From the NCBI GenBank assembly GCA_963662245.2, contig CAXXVQ010000009.1:496001-560000 (forward strand): a stretch of 64,000 nt of DNA. Reading direction: 5' to 3'. The translations under genes were made by a program, and so were the position numbers. The first letter of the stretch is position 1. Every line of letters begins with the position of its first letter. The notes below the pieces were generated by a model, which was given only the letters and a program-made list of their open reading frames with translations, ran no database searches and was not told the DNA's origin. Below are positions 44,701-53,475 of this stretch, piece by piece. This DNA comes from JAFGVL01 sp963662245 (GTDB taxonomy: Bacteria; Bacteroidota; Bacteroidia; Bacteroidales; Paludibacteraceae).

Positions 44701-46046
44701 ATACAAAAATTAATGATTCGACTTATATTATAAGTGCTATTGATACAATTATGGATGGTTATGTTTATAAAGTAACTGTTTCTGATGGTGTCTGTAACCC
44801 GGTTGTGTCAAATGTAAGTAAATTACATGTGGTTAAGGGTGTTGCAGTTGATTTAATCAAGGGTGTAGATGGGCTTGATGAGTGGAGTATTTATACTTCT
44901 TGTCCGGGCGTTAGTGATGGTGAATTTAACTTTAGTCTTTCTGCCGGAGATCAACCAGGTTTATCTTATTCTGTAAAGATGTATGCAGGCAATTATTCTT
45001 CTGTAAATGAAGCAACTGTTAATGGCGCACCCATAGTTTATTCAAGTCCTACAAATTATGTGTTTAGTACTAGTGCAGTGACATATAATACTCCGGATAC
45101 GCTTTCTGCCGGAGCATATACTTTAATAGTAGAGCCAATTGGTACTACTAGCTATGATCCTACTATTAAACATTTTAATGTGGTTTCGCCTGAGCCAATG
45201 AATGCAGTTGTTTCAGGTGCAGATAAAGTATGTATGAATACTATATCTGTTGAATTAACTACAAGTATTAGTGGAGGTAAAGGGGATCCTTCTAATTATC
45301 AGTGGTATTGGGAGAGATCTTACACAGGAGAAGCACCTTATGATAAAGTTAATGCAAACTCTTATATATACTCTACTGGTAAGTTGACTAAAGATGCATA
45401 TTATAGAGTAGTTGCTTACGAGATTGGTTCTGAAGCTTGTGCGGTAACTAGCGATGATCATTATATTGAGGCTTTACCAACGCCAATAGCTGCAGTAAGG
45501 TCAACAGCAGATTTAATTACAGGATGTTATAAGTATGATTTACATAACTTACCAGTTTATGAGCAAAAAGGCCTAACAGCTTATGATGTGTCTCTTCACT
45601 ATGAAGATCCGGGAACTGATGCGTCAGATAATTCTACCTTAATTGATGAGGCTGATTATTTTGTTAAGAAGCCGATGACGGTTTATGCTAGATTATCTTT
45701 AGGTGGTATTTGTGCTACATCTGCTGCTGCAAGTATTAAAATTAGAAAAATGGAAGATTGTTACCCAATTACAATTCCAGAGTTCTTCTCTCCAGATGGT
45801 GATGGTATCAATGATTTATTCCAAATTGATGGTTTAGATGAATATGATAGTCCAAAAATTAAGATATTTGATCGTTATGGTAAGAAAGTGTTTGATGGGT
45901 CTAAAGAAGATTTATTAGCTCCTAATGGTTGGGATGGTAAATATGTTGGAAAGGATCTTCCATCAGGAGATTACTGGTATGAAATGACCTTTACAGAGTT
46001 AAAACCTAAAGTAGGTCACTTCTCAATTAAACGAAGAAAAGAGTAA
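41709..46046 (+). CDS. T9SS type B adhesin-like protein (1445 aa), locus 2
   Basis: Residues 1-31 are a signal peptide (FIIALCLVFITAPLMSSG). The N-terminal cap matches the giant adhesin: YADCDDDMSTFQSSAAYLDFG (about 136), KAYLYWSG, YKADVTDLVKGKGNGLYWVANVRS, FQPPNCPYRTIKIWD, GYDAHHLRLPYGA, and a DUF11-like segment (LVLTKSAQ through RMDIWGYG). After the cap come Ig/PKD-like domains (about 850-1350), and the C-terminal CHU_C domain (about 1355-1445): FFSPDGDGINDLFQI, IFDRYGKKVF, NGWDGKYVGKDLPSGDYWY, GHFSIKRRKE. T9SS export and surface exposure follow from this domain. It lacks the repeat arrays of the 4463-residue homologue. A terminator follows it. Confidence 0.92.
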   Translation: MRKFDNNIILKTRFIIALCLVFITAPLMSSGVLQNGADGKWNMCAFGAYDVKMISAPVLHPVWIKSAEGAPYVVDTIITDSLMLCAGDKLSQNNRYGDNTNCNGITTASEVSNKQPWLDAIATRPAGTQGTALVYADCDDDMSTFQSSAAYLDFGSYNGCTKIYKAYLYWSGVDGNGGTTSYAPYNGMPTMKSHNGGATGTTAGGVNQKVLFKAPGMTSYSEVSASQGYDVRLVSADHRYAYKADVTDLVKGKGNGLYWVANVRSASALGTSGGASGAWTLLVIFQPPNCPYRTIKIWDTDGGNYGVQIPYGEGEPIQFTFDNGEVPATGNSISYVGFIALDAEDDAAGLTQDYPDPIQQKAKALEGALKFDGGTGVLTVQPFVDGSQPTSHACSDAGVCLDEAYWGICSSQTTTWDDEKQTNGNQITRLPDNRILCGYDAHHLRLPYGAIAPGASQATLTLPQDISSGTLSSPMAYVAIQTLQSNLVLTKSAQSLTTAPDNILTYQLSTKNIGSLVSKLGAYILDTLDKTIDFVPSSVQILDKNGAALSSVLNVDYTIQNQGADVNEVLRFNLPQIQAGDGINANDSVTIKFQVKVKGKDRMDIWGYGFNRQVKNRASLTYTADNGDQIVAGSNSGASCDGASAYYLTPIVDAEIDSIYKATHILSDTITEELLAATQAGQKMYIEATFRAEIAAQLSLLGLDPAEASMYTIYNHDTYAKVSSTDYFTDDNFIQKYYAIADYGNGLDETFYITYFLASIPSFELIGAVAPSCSSSSDGVVTIEVKNGSSSSYSLLLRNSAADTAYYAWATGDPALFRVEGLKQGTYSVVAGDVGSMPATGTVVVPNASPMSVSLSPKNPTICEGNGTTLTASGALGTAFVWVKAEWNEVLSTWGAYDTITNNSATLVVPSLTKTTKYKVFTCNGYCQEKDSTVVTVNTKPVVELHPVDTTVSISVTPTVPLKLTQKAGEELKSWVWEMAESTSSAYKPIGSASYGIHTKINDSTYIISAIDTIMDGYVYKVTVSDGVCNPVVSNVSKLHVVKGVAVDLIKGVDGLDEWSIYTSCPGVSDGEFNFSLSAGDQPGLSYSVKMYAGNYSSVNEATVNGAPIVYSSPTNYVFSTSAVTYNTPDTLSAGAYTLIVEPIGTTSYDPTIKHFNVVSPEPMNAVVSGADKVCMNTISVELTTSISGGKGDPSNYQWYWERSYTGEAPYDKVNANSYIYSTGKLTKDAYYRVVAYEIGSEACAVTSDDHYIEALPTPIAAVRSTADLITGCYKYDLHNLPVYEQKGLTAYDVSLHYEDPGTDASDNSTLIDEADYFVKKPMTVYARLSLGGICATSAAASIKIRKMEDCYPITIPEFFSPDGDGINDLFQIDGLDEYDSPKIKIFDRYGKKVFDGSKEDLLAPNGWDGKYVGKDLPSGDYWYEMTFTELKPKVGHFSIKRRKE

Positions 46047-46067
46047 GACTCTCTATATTTGTAAAAA

Positions 46068-46096
46068 GGTTTGGGTTTTTAACTCAAACCTTTTTT
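46068..46096 (+). terminator. Terminator between the two locus 2 adhesin genes
   Basis: GGTTTGGGT (46068-46076) pairs with ACTCAAACC (46082-46090; one G-T pair) around TTTTA. The flanking A5 and T6 can extend the stem and give the U-tract. It lies only 15 bases before the next ATG, so the downstream gene depends on read-through. Confidence 0.8.
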
Positions 46097-46111
46097 CTTG
46101 TGTCACTGTTT

Positions 46112-49100
46112 ATGTTAAAGCAAAGGAGATATTTGTTATTTGTACTCGCACTTGTGTTTATTCAAGGGTTTACATCGTTATTTGCGCAACCACTATCTTT
46201 AAGAAATTCGTGGGTGGGTAAGTATGATATTCGTATGGTTGGTTCTGTTGCTTTACAGCCAGCTTTTGTTAGTTCTACAAACCCTGTAACTGTAACAGGC
46301 TTCTTAACAGATGATATTATGAATAGAGGAGGTAAACTTTTTACCTCAAATAATATGTATACAGGCTTTCCTAGTCATAATAGAGTAGGTGAAAATGTGG
46401 TAAATGGTTGTGATATCCTTAATGTTTGTCCGCAATTTTTAAATGTTAGATGTAATCCATTGTCTAATGAACAATTGAGCTATAAAACCCGCGAAGTTAA
46501 TACAGCTCTTGTTTACGCTGATTGTGATGACGATTATTCTACTTTTCAATCATCTTGGGCTAGACTAGATTTTGGTGATGATCCTGAATGTGTTCATGTT
46601 GAAGCCGCATACTTGTATTGGATAGGTGGATTTGGGGATAATACTATAGCTTATTCGAGTTATCCGGGTACAAGTACAATGAGGTCTTTTAACGAAGGTG
46701 GAGTTGGGGGAGGTGGCTTAGGTTATGATACTGTATTGTTTAAGGTGCCAAATTCAGATGAATATTTTTATGTTTCTGCATTTGATAAATATATTGGAAC
46801 AGTCGAGACTACAGTCTTGCCTGGTTATGTTTGTGTTGCTGATGTTACAAATTTGTTGAAAAATCCACAAAGTGGAAATTATTGGGTTGCCAATATTAGA
46901 TCCTCCCCAACTAATTATGCAACAGGAGCTGGTTGGGCCTTAGTTGTTGTTTTTTCTAGTTCGGAAAATGCTGCTAGAAATATTGTTTTGTATGATGGGT
47001 TTGATGCTATGCATAATTCTGGTTCATCAAGAGAAATCTCCATTGATAGTATTAAGGTTCCATCATCTGGTGATTTTGTTTCATATCTGGGCATAGGCGT
47101 TTTGGATGGGGAAAATAAGGCTGCGGAAATAGTTGTTCAAAATGGAGATACCCTTAAAGCTTTTAATAATAAGGTGACAGCTATTGATGGGCAGACAAAT
47201 GCTTTTTCATCAAAGTGTGATTTTGAGACATTGAATTTTTATACTGATAAAGATTCAGTATATATAAATCCATTTGTGACTGACCAAAGTGGGTATTATT
47301 TCTCAAACTCATATGGCGTTCCATATGCACACCCAATTTATCATGTTGATGAGGTTTGTCTAATAGATTCTTTTTCGGAAGACCGTCTTGTGAAAGGTTA
47401 TGATGGAATTTTGAGTTCGCAAATAACTACTTATGATAAATTATTAAATAAAAATGGTGTTCAGGTGCAACGGATGCCTAATCTAAAAAACACTTTAGGT
47501 TTAGATTTACATCATTTAAAATTACCAAAAGGAGCTATCTCTTCAGGTGCTGCTTCAGCGCAGATGATAATAAATTCAGGAAGACAAGGTGCTGTTTTCC
47601 CTTTCTTAGCTTATTTGGCAATAGAAACGGTTGAGCCACACTTGCATCTTGAAATGACTAGTCTAGAATCTTCGGTAGACCTATCTGAAGGAAAGTTAAC
47701 TTATAAAATAAAAGTATATAATACAGGAGGAGAGTCTGTGGCTTCTGGGGCTTATGTTGTTGATAGTCTTGACTCTTCTATAGAAGGACTTGTTGATTAT
47801 GCCGTATTGTCGCAATCAAATGGAATAAGTGCAATTTTAGAAAACAATGGAATTCAAGTTAACCAGATTTCAGGTCGGAAGTATTTGAAATTTATTTTGC
47901 AAGACTCATTGCCTGCGGCAGATGCTGTAAGTGGTGTTGGCTCTATTGATACATTAATTATTGATTTTACACTAAGAGTTTCTGGCGTTGATAATCCGAA
48001 TTGGAATTTAAAATGTAGAAGAAATATTAAAAATGAAGCTTGGGTGTATTATGGGGAAGACAATGTTAGTGGTGCAAATCTTGATGCTTGTGGAGCTGTT
48101 ATGCAAATTACACCAGTGGGTGTTACCAGTGAAGTTTTTAAAGAATATGATAAACAATATGTTTTGACTGTCGATTTTAGTGATAAGATTGTGCAAAATC
48201 CTAATTTACGAATTTTGTCTTCCTTGAAATCTATTTTGGCAGATAGAGTTCGGACAAAAGGAGTGATTGATTTTGATGTTGATTTATATGACTTTACATA
48301 TGAAAGTGGGGATGAGATTATTGAAACGGATGTTTTTAGTCTTGATTCAATTGTTCAGCGTTATTATGCTAATTATACTGATTCAGTAGTTGATTGTTCT
48401 GAAACATATATAATGAATGTGGTTTTAGTTAATCCATTACTTATAGATGTCGTAAAACAATCTCCTAGTTGTTATGCTTATGGTAATGGAATAATAACAG
48501 TTGGTATTAAAGGCGGAAGGTATGATTCATTATATGTTGTTTCTTTGCTCAAAGGAGAGTATTCTGATGTTTCTGATTTATCTATTATAGATGAAATTAA
48601 TTTTGTAGAGCAGGTAAGCTATTCTGCAAATTCACAAGATTATATTACGGTGATTGATATAGATACTCTTTGTTCTGGTGATTATACTTTGTTTGTAGTT
48701 CCCTTAAATAGTACATTAGAATCTGAGATTATGACAATTTCTTTGTTGGATAAGCAAGTGTACTCTTTAGTTCTAAATTCTTCAAGTACTACAGTTTGTG
48801 ATGGTGAAAAAACAAGTGCGTATTTAAAAATAAATGGTACACCTCCGATAGGAGATAGAATGTATATTTGGGAAAAGTCAAAAGATGCAATTTCATGGGA
48901 GTTTTTTGATTCTTCAACTTCAAGGGCATTGTCATTTTTTGTTGAAGGAGAAGAGTATCTTAGAGCAAAACTCAATGTAGGGGAATGTTCTTGTCCTTAT
49001 AGTAATATATTGAAGTTCTCAAGTTTATTGACCCCAATGGTTAGTTTGTCTTTTGTAGATTCAGCATGTTATGAATATGATTTGCATAATTTGCCAATAA

Positions 49101-49588
49101 AAGAAGAAAACGGAGTTATTGGTTATGACTTAAGTTTACATAGATTAAAACCAAAGACAGCCTTAGATAACTCCTCAATTATTCAAGAAGAAAATTATAA
49201 GATAACATTGCCTCAGAAGGTATATGCAAGGATGTCCGTTAATAATCAGTGTTATACGATTGATTCAATAGATATCCTTATAAAAGAAATGGATGATTGT
49301 TATCCCATTGAGGTTCCGGAGTTTTTTTCTCCTGATGGTGATGGTTTAAACGATTTATTTAGAATGCCTGGGTTGGAAGAATACAATAATCCTGAAGTTA
49401 TTGTGTTTAATAAACAAGGTGTTATTGTTTTTAGAGGTGGGAAATATGAATTAACAGCTCCCAATGGTTGGGATGGTACATACCTAGGACACAAGTTGCC
49501 ATCTGCAGACTATTGGTATCAAATTAAATTTTTGGAGATAAAACCTAAGATAGGTCATTTCTCAATAAAAAGAGGAAATGGAGAATAG
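46112..49588 (+). CDS. T9SS type B adhesin-like protein (1158 aa), locus 2
   Basis: The start is taken as ATG 46112; the in-frame GTG at 46100 adds only four residues and touches the terminator. A signal peptide (LLFVLALVFIQGFTSLFAQ) precedes the same cap as in its two paralogues: YADCDDDYSTFQSSWARLDFG (about 136), EAAYLYWIGG, YVCVADVTNLL, WVANIRSS, LGLDLHHLKLPKGA, and a DUF11-like segment. One or two Ig-like domains follow, and then the CHU_C domain: FFSPDGDGLNDLFRM, NGWDGTYLGHKLPSADYWY, GHFSIKRGNGE. Its last 170 residues closely follow those of the 1445-residue neighbour (DSACYEYDLHNLPI, KEMDDCYPIEVPEFF), so the two arose by duplication. It is the shortest member and shows the minimal cap-plus-sorting-domain plan. 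Confidence 0.9.
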   Translation: MLKQRRYLLFVLALVFIQGFTSLFAQPLSLRNSWVGKYDIRMVGSVALQPAFVSSTNPVTVTGFLTDDIMNRGGKLFTSNNMYTGFPSHNRVGENVVNGCDILNVCPQFLNVRCNPLSNEQLSYKTREVNTALVYADCDDDYSTFQSSWARLDFGDDPECVHVEAAYLYWIGGFGDNTIAYSSYPGTSTMRSFNEGGVGGGGLGYDTVLFKVPNSDEYFYVSAFDKYIGTVETTVLPGYVCVADVTNLLKNPQSGNYWVANIRSSPTNYATGAGWALVVVFSSSENAARNIVLYDGFDAMHNSGSSREISIDSIKVPSSGDFVSYLGIGVLDGENKAAEIVVQNGDTLKAFNNKVTAIDGQTNAFSSKCDFETLNFYTDKDSVYINPFVTDQSGYYFSNSYGVPYAHPIYHVDEVCLIDSFSEDRLVKGYDGILSSQITTYDKLLNKNGVQVQRMPNLKNTLGLDLHHLKLPKGAISSGAASAQMIINSGRQGAVFPFLAYLAIETVEPHLHLEMTSLESSVDLSEGKLTYKIKVYNTGGESVASGAYVVDSLDSSIEGLVDYAVLSQSNGISAILENNGIQVNQISGRKYLKFILQDSLPAADAVSGVGSIDTLIIDFTLRVSGVDNPNWNLKCRRNIKNEAWVYYGEDNVSGANLDACGAVMQITPVGVTSEVFKEYDKQYVLTVDFSDKIVQNPNLRILSSLKSILADRVRTKGVIDFDVDLYDFTYESGDEIIETDVFSLDSIVQRYYANYTDSVVDCSETYIMNVVLVNPLLIDVVKQSPSCYAYGNGIITVGIKGGRYDSLYVVSLLKGEYSDVSDLSIIDEINFVEQVSYSANSQDYITVIDIDTLCSGDYTLFVVPLNSTLESEIMTISLLDKQVYSLVLNSSSTTVCDGEKTSAYLKINGTPPIGDRMYIWEKSKDAISWEFFDSSTSRALSFFVEGEEYLRAKLNVGECSCPYSNILKFSSLLTPMVSLSFVDSACYEYDLHNLPIKEENGVIGYDLSLHRLKPKTALDNSSIIQEENYKITLPQKVYARMSVNNQCYTIDSIDILIKEMDDCYPIEVPEFFSPDGDGLNDLFRMPGLEEYNNPEVIVFNKQGVIVFRGGKYELTAPNGWDGTYLGHKLPSADYWYQIKFLEIKPKIGHFSIKRGNGE

Positions 49589-49700
49589 TTAAAAAGACCT
49601 CATGAAGATTAATTTTTTTTTAAATTTGTATAAGAACTTTAAAAAAACGATGAAGAGTAGTTTTTCTTGACTATTAGCATGTTAATTTCATAAAATCTTT

Positions 49701-49708
49701 TAACTTTG
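49701..49708 (+). promoter_or_regulatory. -7 promoter box for PorP/SprF, locus 2
   Basis: TAACTTTG followed by CGAG fits TAnnTTTG, giving a leader of about 85 bases before ATG 49799. No TTG is seen at the -33 distance. Confidence 0.5.
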
Positions 49709-49798
49709 CGAGCTGTTTCATTTGGAGAAATACACAAAAACCTAGCTAATATAACCCTTTGAGAGAAAATCTCTTGAAGAAGTCTAATATAAATAAAC

Positions 49799-50743
49799 AT
49801 GAAGAAACTGCCTTTGATTTTATTGATAGCCCTTGTATTTATTGGTGCTAAAGTGAAAGGACAAGAACAGGTTATTTATGATCAATATCATTTTAACTAT
49901 TATTTGATAAATCCAGCAGTCGCTGGAGCAGATAGATGTTCGCACATTATGCTTACGACTAAGAATAACTGGGTTGGATTTGAGGGACCGCAAACTCAAG
50001 CTTTGACTTATAGAACTCGTTTGAATTCTAAGCCAGTTGGTATCGGAGGGTATGTTTTCAATGATCAAACTCCAAACTTTCAAAATATTGGAGCTCAATT
50101 GTCATTTGCATATCATATTCCAATGAGTGATGGGGCTAGATATATGAAAGATGTGAAATTAGATAGACAGTTGTCTTTTGGTGTTTCTGCAAAAATTCAT
50201 CAAGCATCATATGAAAGTCATAATACATCTGACCCTGCCGATGTTTCTTTCAGTGAGTTAGTTCCTAATGCAAATATTGGTGTTTATTATGTTGATTATG
50301 GATTTTTTGCAGGTTTATCAGCAACAAACATAATTCCATTTGAAATGGTTAATTATGGTTTGCAAGAACCTCCGGCGCCAATGACTGTGTTCTTTTTTAC
50401 CGGTTATGGTTTCCAAGTAAATCAAGATGCTAAGGTTGAGCCATCAATCAACTTAAATTTTGATGAGAATAGCAATAAGCAGTTAGAATTAAACCTTAAA
50501 TATTCTACAAATAACCCAGTTAGTGATATTGGTTTATGGACTCAATTGTCATATAGACATAACCTAGATGAAGGTGCAGGTCAGCCATTAAGTTTAATTC
50601 CTATGATTGGACTTCGTCTAAGCAAGTTCCAAATTGCATATGCGTTTAACTTATCATTAAGCGAGGTTGTAAAGTATAACTATGGAACGCATGAACTGAT
50701 GTTAGCATATAGCTTCTGTATTCCAAAAGAGTTCTGTCGATAA
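49799..50743 (+). CDS. PorP/SprF-family type IX secretion system outer-membrane protein, locus 2
   Basis: The 314-residue protein has a signal peptide (LPLILLIALVFIGAKVKGQ), then QVIYDQYHFNYYLINPAVAGADRCSHIMLTTKNNWVGFEGPQ, which parallels the locus 1 PorP almost position by position. Amphipathic beta strands follow, and the ending is SFCIPKEFCR; the locus 1 paralogue ends with a comparable Cys and -FCR. By family knowledge it is the outer-membrane partner for export or anchoring of the CHU_C proteins encoded just upstream. A 210-base gap with its own -7 box separates it from the adhesin gene, so it may be expressed independently. It is followed by a strong terminator. Confidence 0.92.
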   Translation: MKKLPLILLIALVFIGAKVKGQEQVIYDQYHFNYYLINPAVAGADRCSHIMLTTKNNWVGFEGPQTQALTYRTRLNSKPVGIGGYVFNDQTPNFQNIGAQLSFAYHIPMSDGARYMKDVKLDRQLSFGVSAKIHQASYESHNTSDPADVSFSELVPNANIGVYYVDYGFFAGLSATNIIPFEMVNYGLQEPPAPMTVFFFTGYGFQVNQDAKVEPSINLNFDENSNKQLELNLKYSTNNPVSDIGLWTQLSYRHNLDEGAGQPLSLIPMIGLRLSKFQIAYAFNLSLSEVVKYNYGTHELMLAYSFCIPKEFCR

Positions 50744-50770
50744 TTTATTTTTTTTAATATCATTATAGTA

Positions 50771-50804
50771 CAAATCCCTTAATATTTAAGGGATTTGCTT
50801 TTTT
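50771..50804 (+). terminator. Rho-independent terminator after PorP/SprF, locus 2
   Basis: CAAATCCCTTAA (50771-50782) pairs perfectly with TTAAGGGATTTG (50786-50797) around a 3-base loop and runs into CTTTTTT. It lies 28 bases after the stop. Confidence 0.92.
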
Positions 50805-50820
50805 AGCGAAATAGCCATTT

Positions 50821-52038
50821 ATGAAAATTCCATATTTAATAGGTATTAAAACCTATGGCTTATTAATCTTTTTAGCTTCATTTTTTAATTTGAAAGCTAA
50901 AAAAAGATTTGAAGGACAGCGTCAGGTTTTTTCTTTTCTTAAAAAGAATGTTGATGGGGGGGCAAAGTATCTTTGGTTTCATGCAGCATCATTAGGTGAA
51001 TTTGAGCAAGGAAGGCCAATTATCGAGAAATTAAAGACTCTTCATCCTGAATACAAGATATTGCTTACCTTCTTTTCTCCGTCAGGATATGAGGTTAGAA
51101 AAAACTACGAAGGCGCAGATTTAGTTTGTTATCTTCCTTTGGATACTCCATCTAATGTAAAGCGTTTCTTGAATTTAGTAAAGCCCGTTAAGGCAATTTT
51201 TATTAAATATGAGTTCTGGCCAAATTTCTTGATGTATTGTACGAAGCATAAAATCCCAACATATGTTGTTTCTGCCAACTTTAGAGAGGATCAAGTCTTT
51301 TTTAAATGGTATGGGGCAAAATATGCTAAGATTTTAAAAGGCTTTGAGCAAATTTTTGTACAAGATGAAGTGTCTCGAAAATTGCTTTCAACTATTGGTG
51401 TTAAAAAAGTTGTTGTTGCTGGTGATACTAGGTTTGATCGAGTTATTGAGATTGCCGAAGCTAAAAAAGATTTGCCATTAATTGATGCTTTTAAAGCAAA
51501 AGGTAGATTGGTTATAGCTGGTAGTTCTTGGCCCAAAGATGAAGACTTACTTGTGGAGTATCTGCAAGAGAATAAGGAAGTGAAGCTATTGATTGCCCCA
51601 CATGAAATTCATGAATCACATATTTCTGAGATTGAGTCAAAATTAAATGTGCCTGCTGTAAGATACTCCAATGCAGATGTAAATTCCATTTCAAAAAGCA
51701 GATGTCTGATTGTTGACTCAATTGGATTATTGTCATCACTTTATCAATATGCCGATGTTGCATACATAGGTGGAGGTTTTGGTGTAGGCATTCATAATAT
51801 TCTAGAAGCAGCAGTGTATGGTATTCCTGTTGTATTTGGACCAAATTATGAGAAGTTTAGAGAGGCAAGAGAACTTGTTGCAAAAGGAGGAGCTTTCTCT
51901 GTTCGTGAATATTGGCAGTTGCAATCTACATTTGATTGGTTGTTAATGGATGGTGCAGTAGCTGGTAAAGCTAGCTATGATTATGTTCATATTAACAAAG
52001 GAGCAACAGATGAAATTTTAAAGCAGATATTTTCGTGA
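50821..52038 (+). CDS. waaA: 3-deoxy-D-manno-octulosonic acid (KDO) transferase
   Basis: The 405-residue GT30 enzyme attaches KDO to lipid A at the inner-membrane cytoplasmic face. An N-terminal hydrophobic anchor (LLIFLASFFNL) is followed by the hallmarks LWFHAASLGEFEQGRPIIEKL, LLTFFSPSGYEV, IFIKYEFWPNFL, VSANFRED, VAGDTRFDRV, APHEIHESHI, YIGGGFGVGIHNILEAAVYGIPVVFGPNYEKFREA. The length is normal. It is followed 16 bases later by hisS, so the two are probably co-transcribed. A G7 run (50956-50962) lies in the codons for DGGA. Confidence 0.96.
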   Translation: MKIPYLIGIKTYGLLIFLASFFNLKAKKRFEGQRQVFSFLKKNVDGGAKYLWFHAASLGEFEQGRPIIEKLKTLHPEYKILLTFFSPSGYEVRKNYEGADLVCYLPLDTPSNVKRFLNLVKPVKAIFIKYEFWPNFLMYCTKHKIPTYVVSANFREDQVFFKWYGAKYAKILKGFEQIFVQDEVSRKLLSTIGVKKVVVAGDTRFDRVIEIAEAKKDLPLIDAFKAKGRLVIAGSSWPKDEDLLVEYLQENKEVKLLIAPHEIHESHISEIESKLNVPAVRYSNADVNSISKSRCLIVDSIGLLSSLYQYADVAYIGGGFGVGIHNILEAAVYGIPVVFGPNYEKFREARELVAKGGAFSVREYWQLQSTFDWLLMDGAVAGKASYDYVHINKGATDEILKQIFS

Positions 52039-52054
52039 TATTATATTAGTAAAA

Positions 52055-53410
52055 ATGAAACCATCAATTCCAAAAGGTACTCGTGATTTTTCGCCAGTAG
52101 AAATGGCGAAGCGAAATTATATATTTGACACAATTAAGTCTGTATTTAAGTTATTTGGATTTCAACAGATTGAAACTCCAGCCATGGAAAACCTGTCTAC
52201 ATTGATGGGGAAATATGGTGAGGAAGGTGATAAGCTGTTGTTTAAGATTCTTAATTCTGGAGATTTTTTACAAAAAGCAGATGAGACTTCATTAGCAGAA
52301 AAGAATAGTGCAAAACTAACTACATCAATATCTGAAAAAGGTTTGCGTTATGACCTAACAGTGCCATTTGCAAGGTATGTAGTTCAACATCAAAACGAAA
52401 TAAGTTTTCCATTTAAACGCTATCAGATTCAACCTGTTTGGCGTGCTGATAGACCTCAAAAGGGTCGTTATCGTGAATTCTATCAATGCGATGCTGATGT
52501 TGTGGGTAGTGATTCTCTTTTGAATGAAGTAGAGTTGATTCAAATTGTAGATGAAGTTTATCGTCGCTTTGGGATTGAAGTTGTGTTGAAGATAAATAAC
52601 CGTAAGGTGTTAAGTGGAATTGCTGAAGTTATTGGTGAGTCAGAAAAGATTGTAGATATTACGGTTGCGATAGATAAACTAGACAAAATTGGTTTAGAGA
52701 ATGTCAATAAGGAATTGAGTGAAAAAGGAATTCCAGATGAAGCAATCAATAAATTGCAGCCAATTATTCAATTGTCTGGTACTAATGACGAAAAGCTGCA
52801 AACGCTAAAAGAAGTTTTATCAGCATCTGAGATAGGTTTAAAAGGAATTGAGGAGCTAGAAACTATCTTCTCAATGACAAATGCATTGCAGGTAGCAACC
52901 GAAGTTGAACTTGATTTGACTCTTGCTCGTGGGTTAAACTATTACACCGGAGCTATCTTTGAAGTGAAAGCAAAAGGTGTAGAAATGGGAAGTATTTCTG
53001 GAGGTGGTCGTTATGATAATCTGACTGGAGTTTTTGGTTTGCAAGGGGTTTCTGGTGTGGGAATATCTTTTGGTGCAGATAGAATTTATGATGTGCTAAA
53101 TCAACTTGACTTGTATCCTGCCGAATCTATTGAAACAACTCAAGTGTTATTCGTATGCTTTGGTGATGCAGAGATTACATATTCATTGCCTTGGTTAAAA
53201 GAACTGCGTAAATCAGGTATTTCTGCAGAGATATATCCTTCGGTAGCGAAAATGAAAAAGCAGATGAGTTATGCTGATAGTAAGAATATTCCTTATGTTG
53301 CAATTGTTGGTTCTGATGAGATGAATCAAAATAAGGTGATGTTAAAGAATATGGAATCTGGTGAGCAAGAATTGTGTTCGTTAGAAAATTTAGTGAGTAA
53401 ATTATCTTAA
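52055..53410 (+). CDS. hisS: Histidyl-tRNA synthetase
   Basis: The 451-residue class II synthetase opens with KPSIPKGTRDFSPVEMAKRNYIF. It has motif 2 (QPVWRADRPQKGRYREFYQCDADVVG), the histidine-specific LARGLNYYTGAIFEV and motif 3 (GGRYDNLTG through GVGISFGADRIYDVL), then a C-terminal anticodon-binding domain (VLFVCFGDAEITYSLPWLKELRKSGISAEIYP). The length and domain order are those of a housekeeping HisRS rather than HisZ, because the catalytic residues and the anticodon domain are both present. A strong terminator follows. Confidence 0.97.
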   Translation: MKPSIPKGTRDFSPVEMAKRNYIFDTIKSVFKLFGFQQIETPAMENLSTLMGKYGEEGDKLLFKILNSGDFLQKADETSLAEKNSAKLTTSISEKGLRYDLTVPFARYVVQHQNEISFPFKRYQIQPVWRADRPQKGRYREFYQCDADVVGSDSLLNEVELIQIVDEVYRRFGIEVVLKINNRKVLSGIAEVIGESEKIVDITVAIDKLDKIGLENVNKELSEKGIPDEAINKLQPIIQLSGTNDEKLQTLKEVLSASEIGLKGIEELETIFSMTNALQVATEVELDLTLARGLNYYTGAIFEVKAKGVEMGSISGGGRYDNLTGVFGLQGVSGVGISFGADRIYDVLNQLDLYPAESIETTQVLFVCFGDAEITYSLPWLKELRKSGISAEIYPSVAKMKKQMSYADSKNIPYVAIVGSDEMNQNKVMLKNMESGEQELCSLENLVSKLS

Positions 53411-53429
53411 AAATATATTGATATCGTGG

Positions 53430-53460
53430 TGCCCCATTCATGCTTGAATGGGGCATTTTA
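53430..53460. terminator. Rho-independent terminator after hisS
   Basis: TGCCCCATTCA (53430-53440) pairs perfectly with TGAATGGGGCA (53445-53455) around a TGCT loop, followed by TTTTATTTTAT. The stem also contains the TTG that could serve as -33 for the next gene. Confidence 0.92.
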
Positions 53461-53475
53461 TTTTATGTATCTTTG
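53444..53475 (+). promoter_or_regulatory. Promoter for the ABC-F gene, overlapping the hisS terminator
   Basis: TTG (53444-53446), a 21-base spacer, and TATCTTTG (53468-53475) fit the Bacteroidota pattern. The -7 box ends 17 bases before ATG 53493. Confidence 0.55.
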
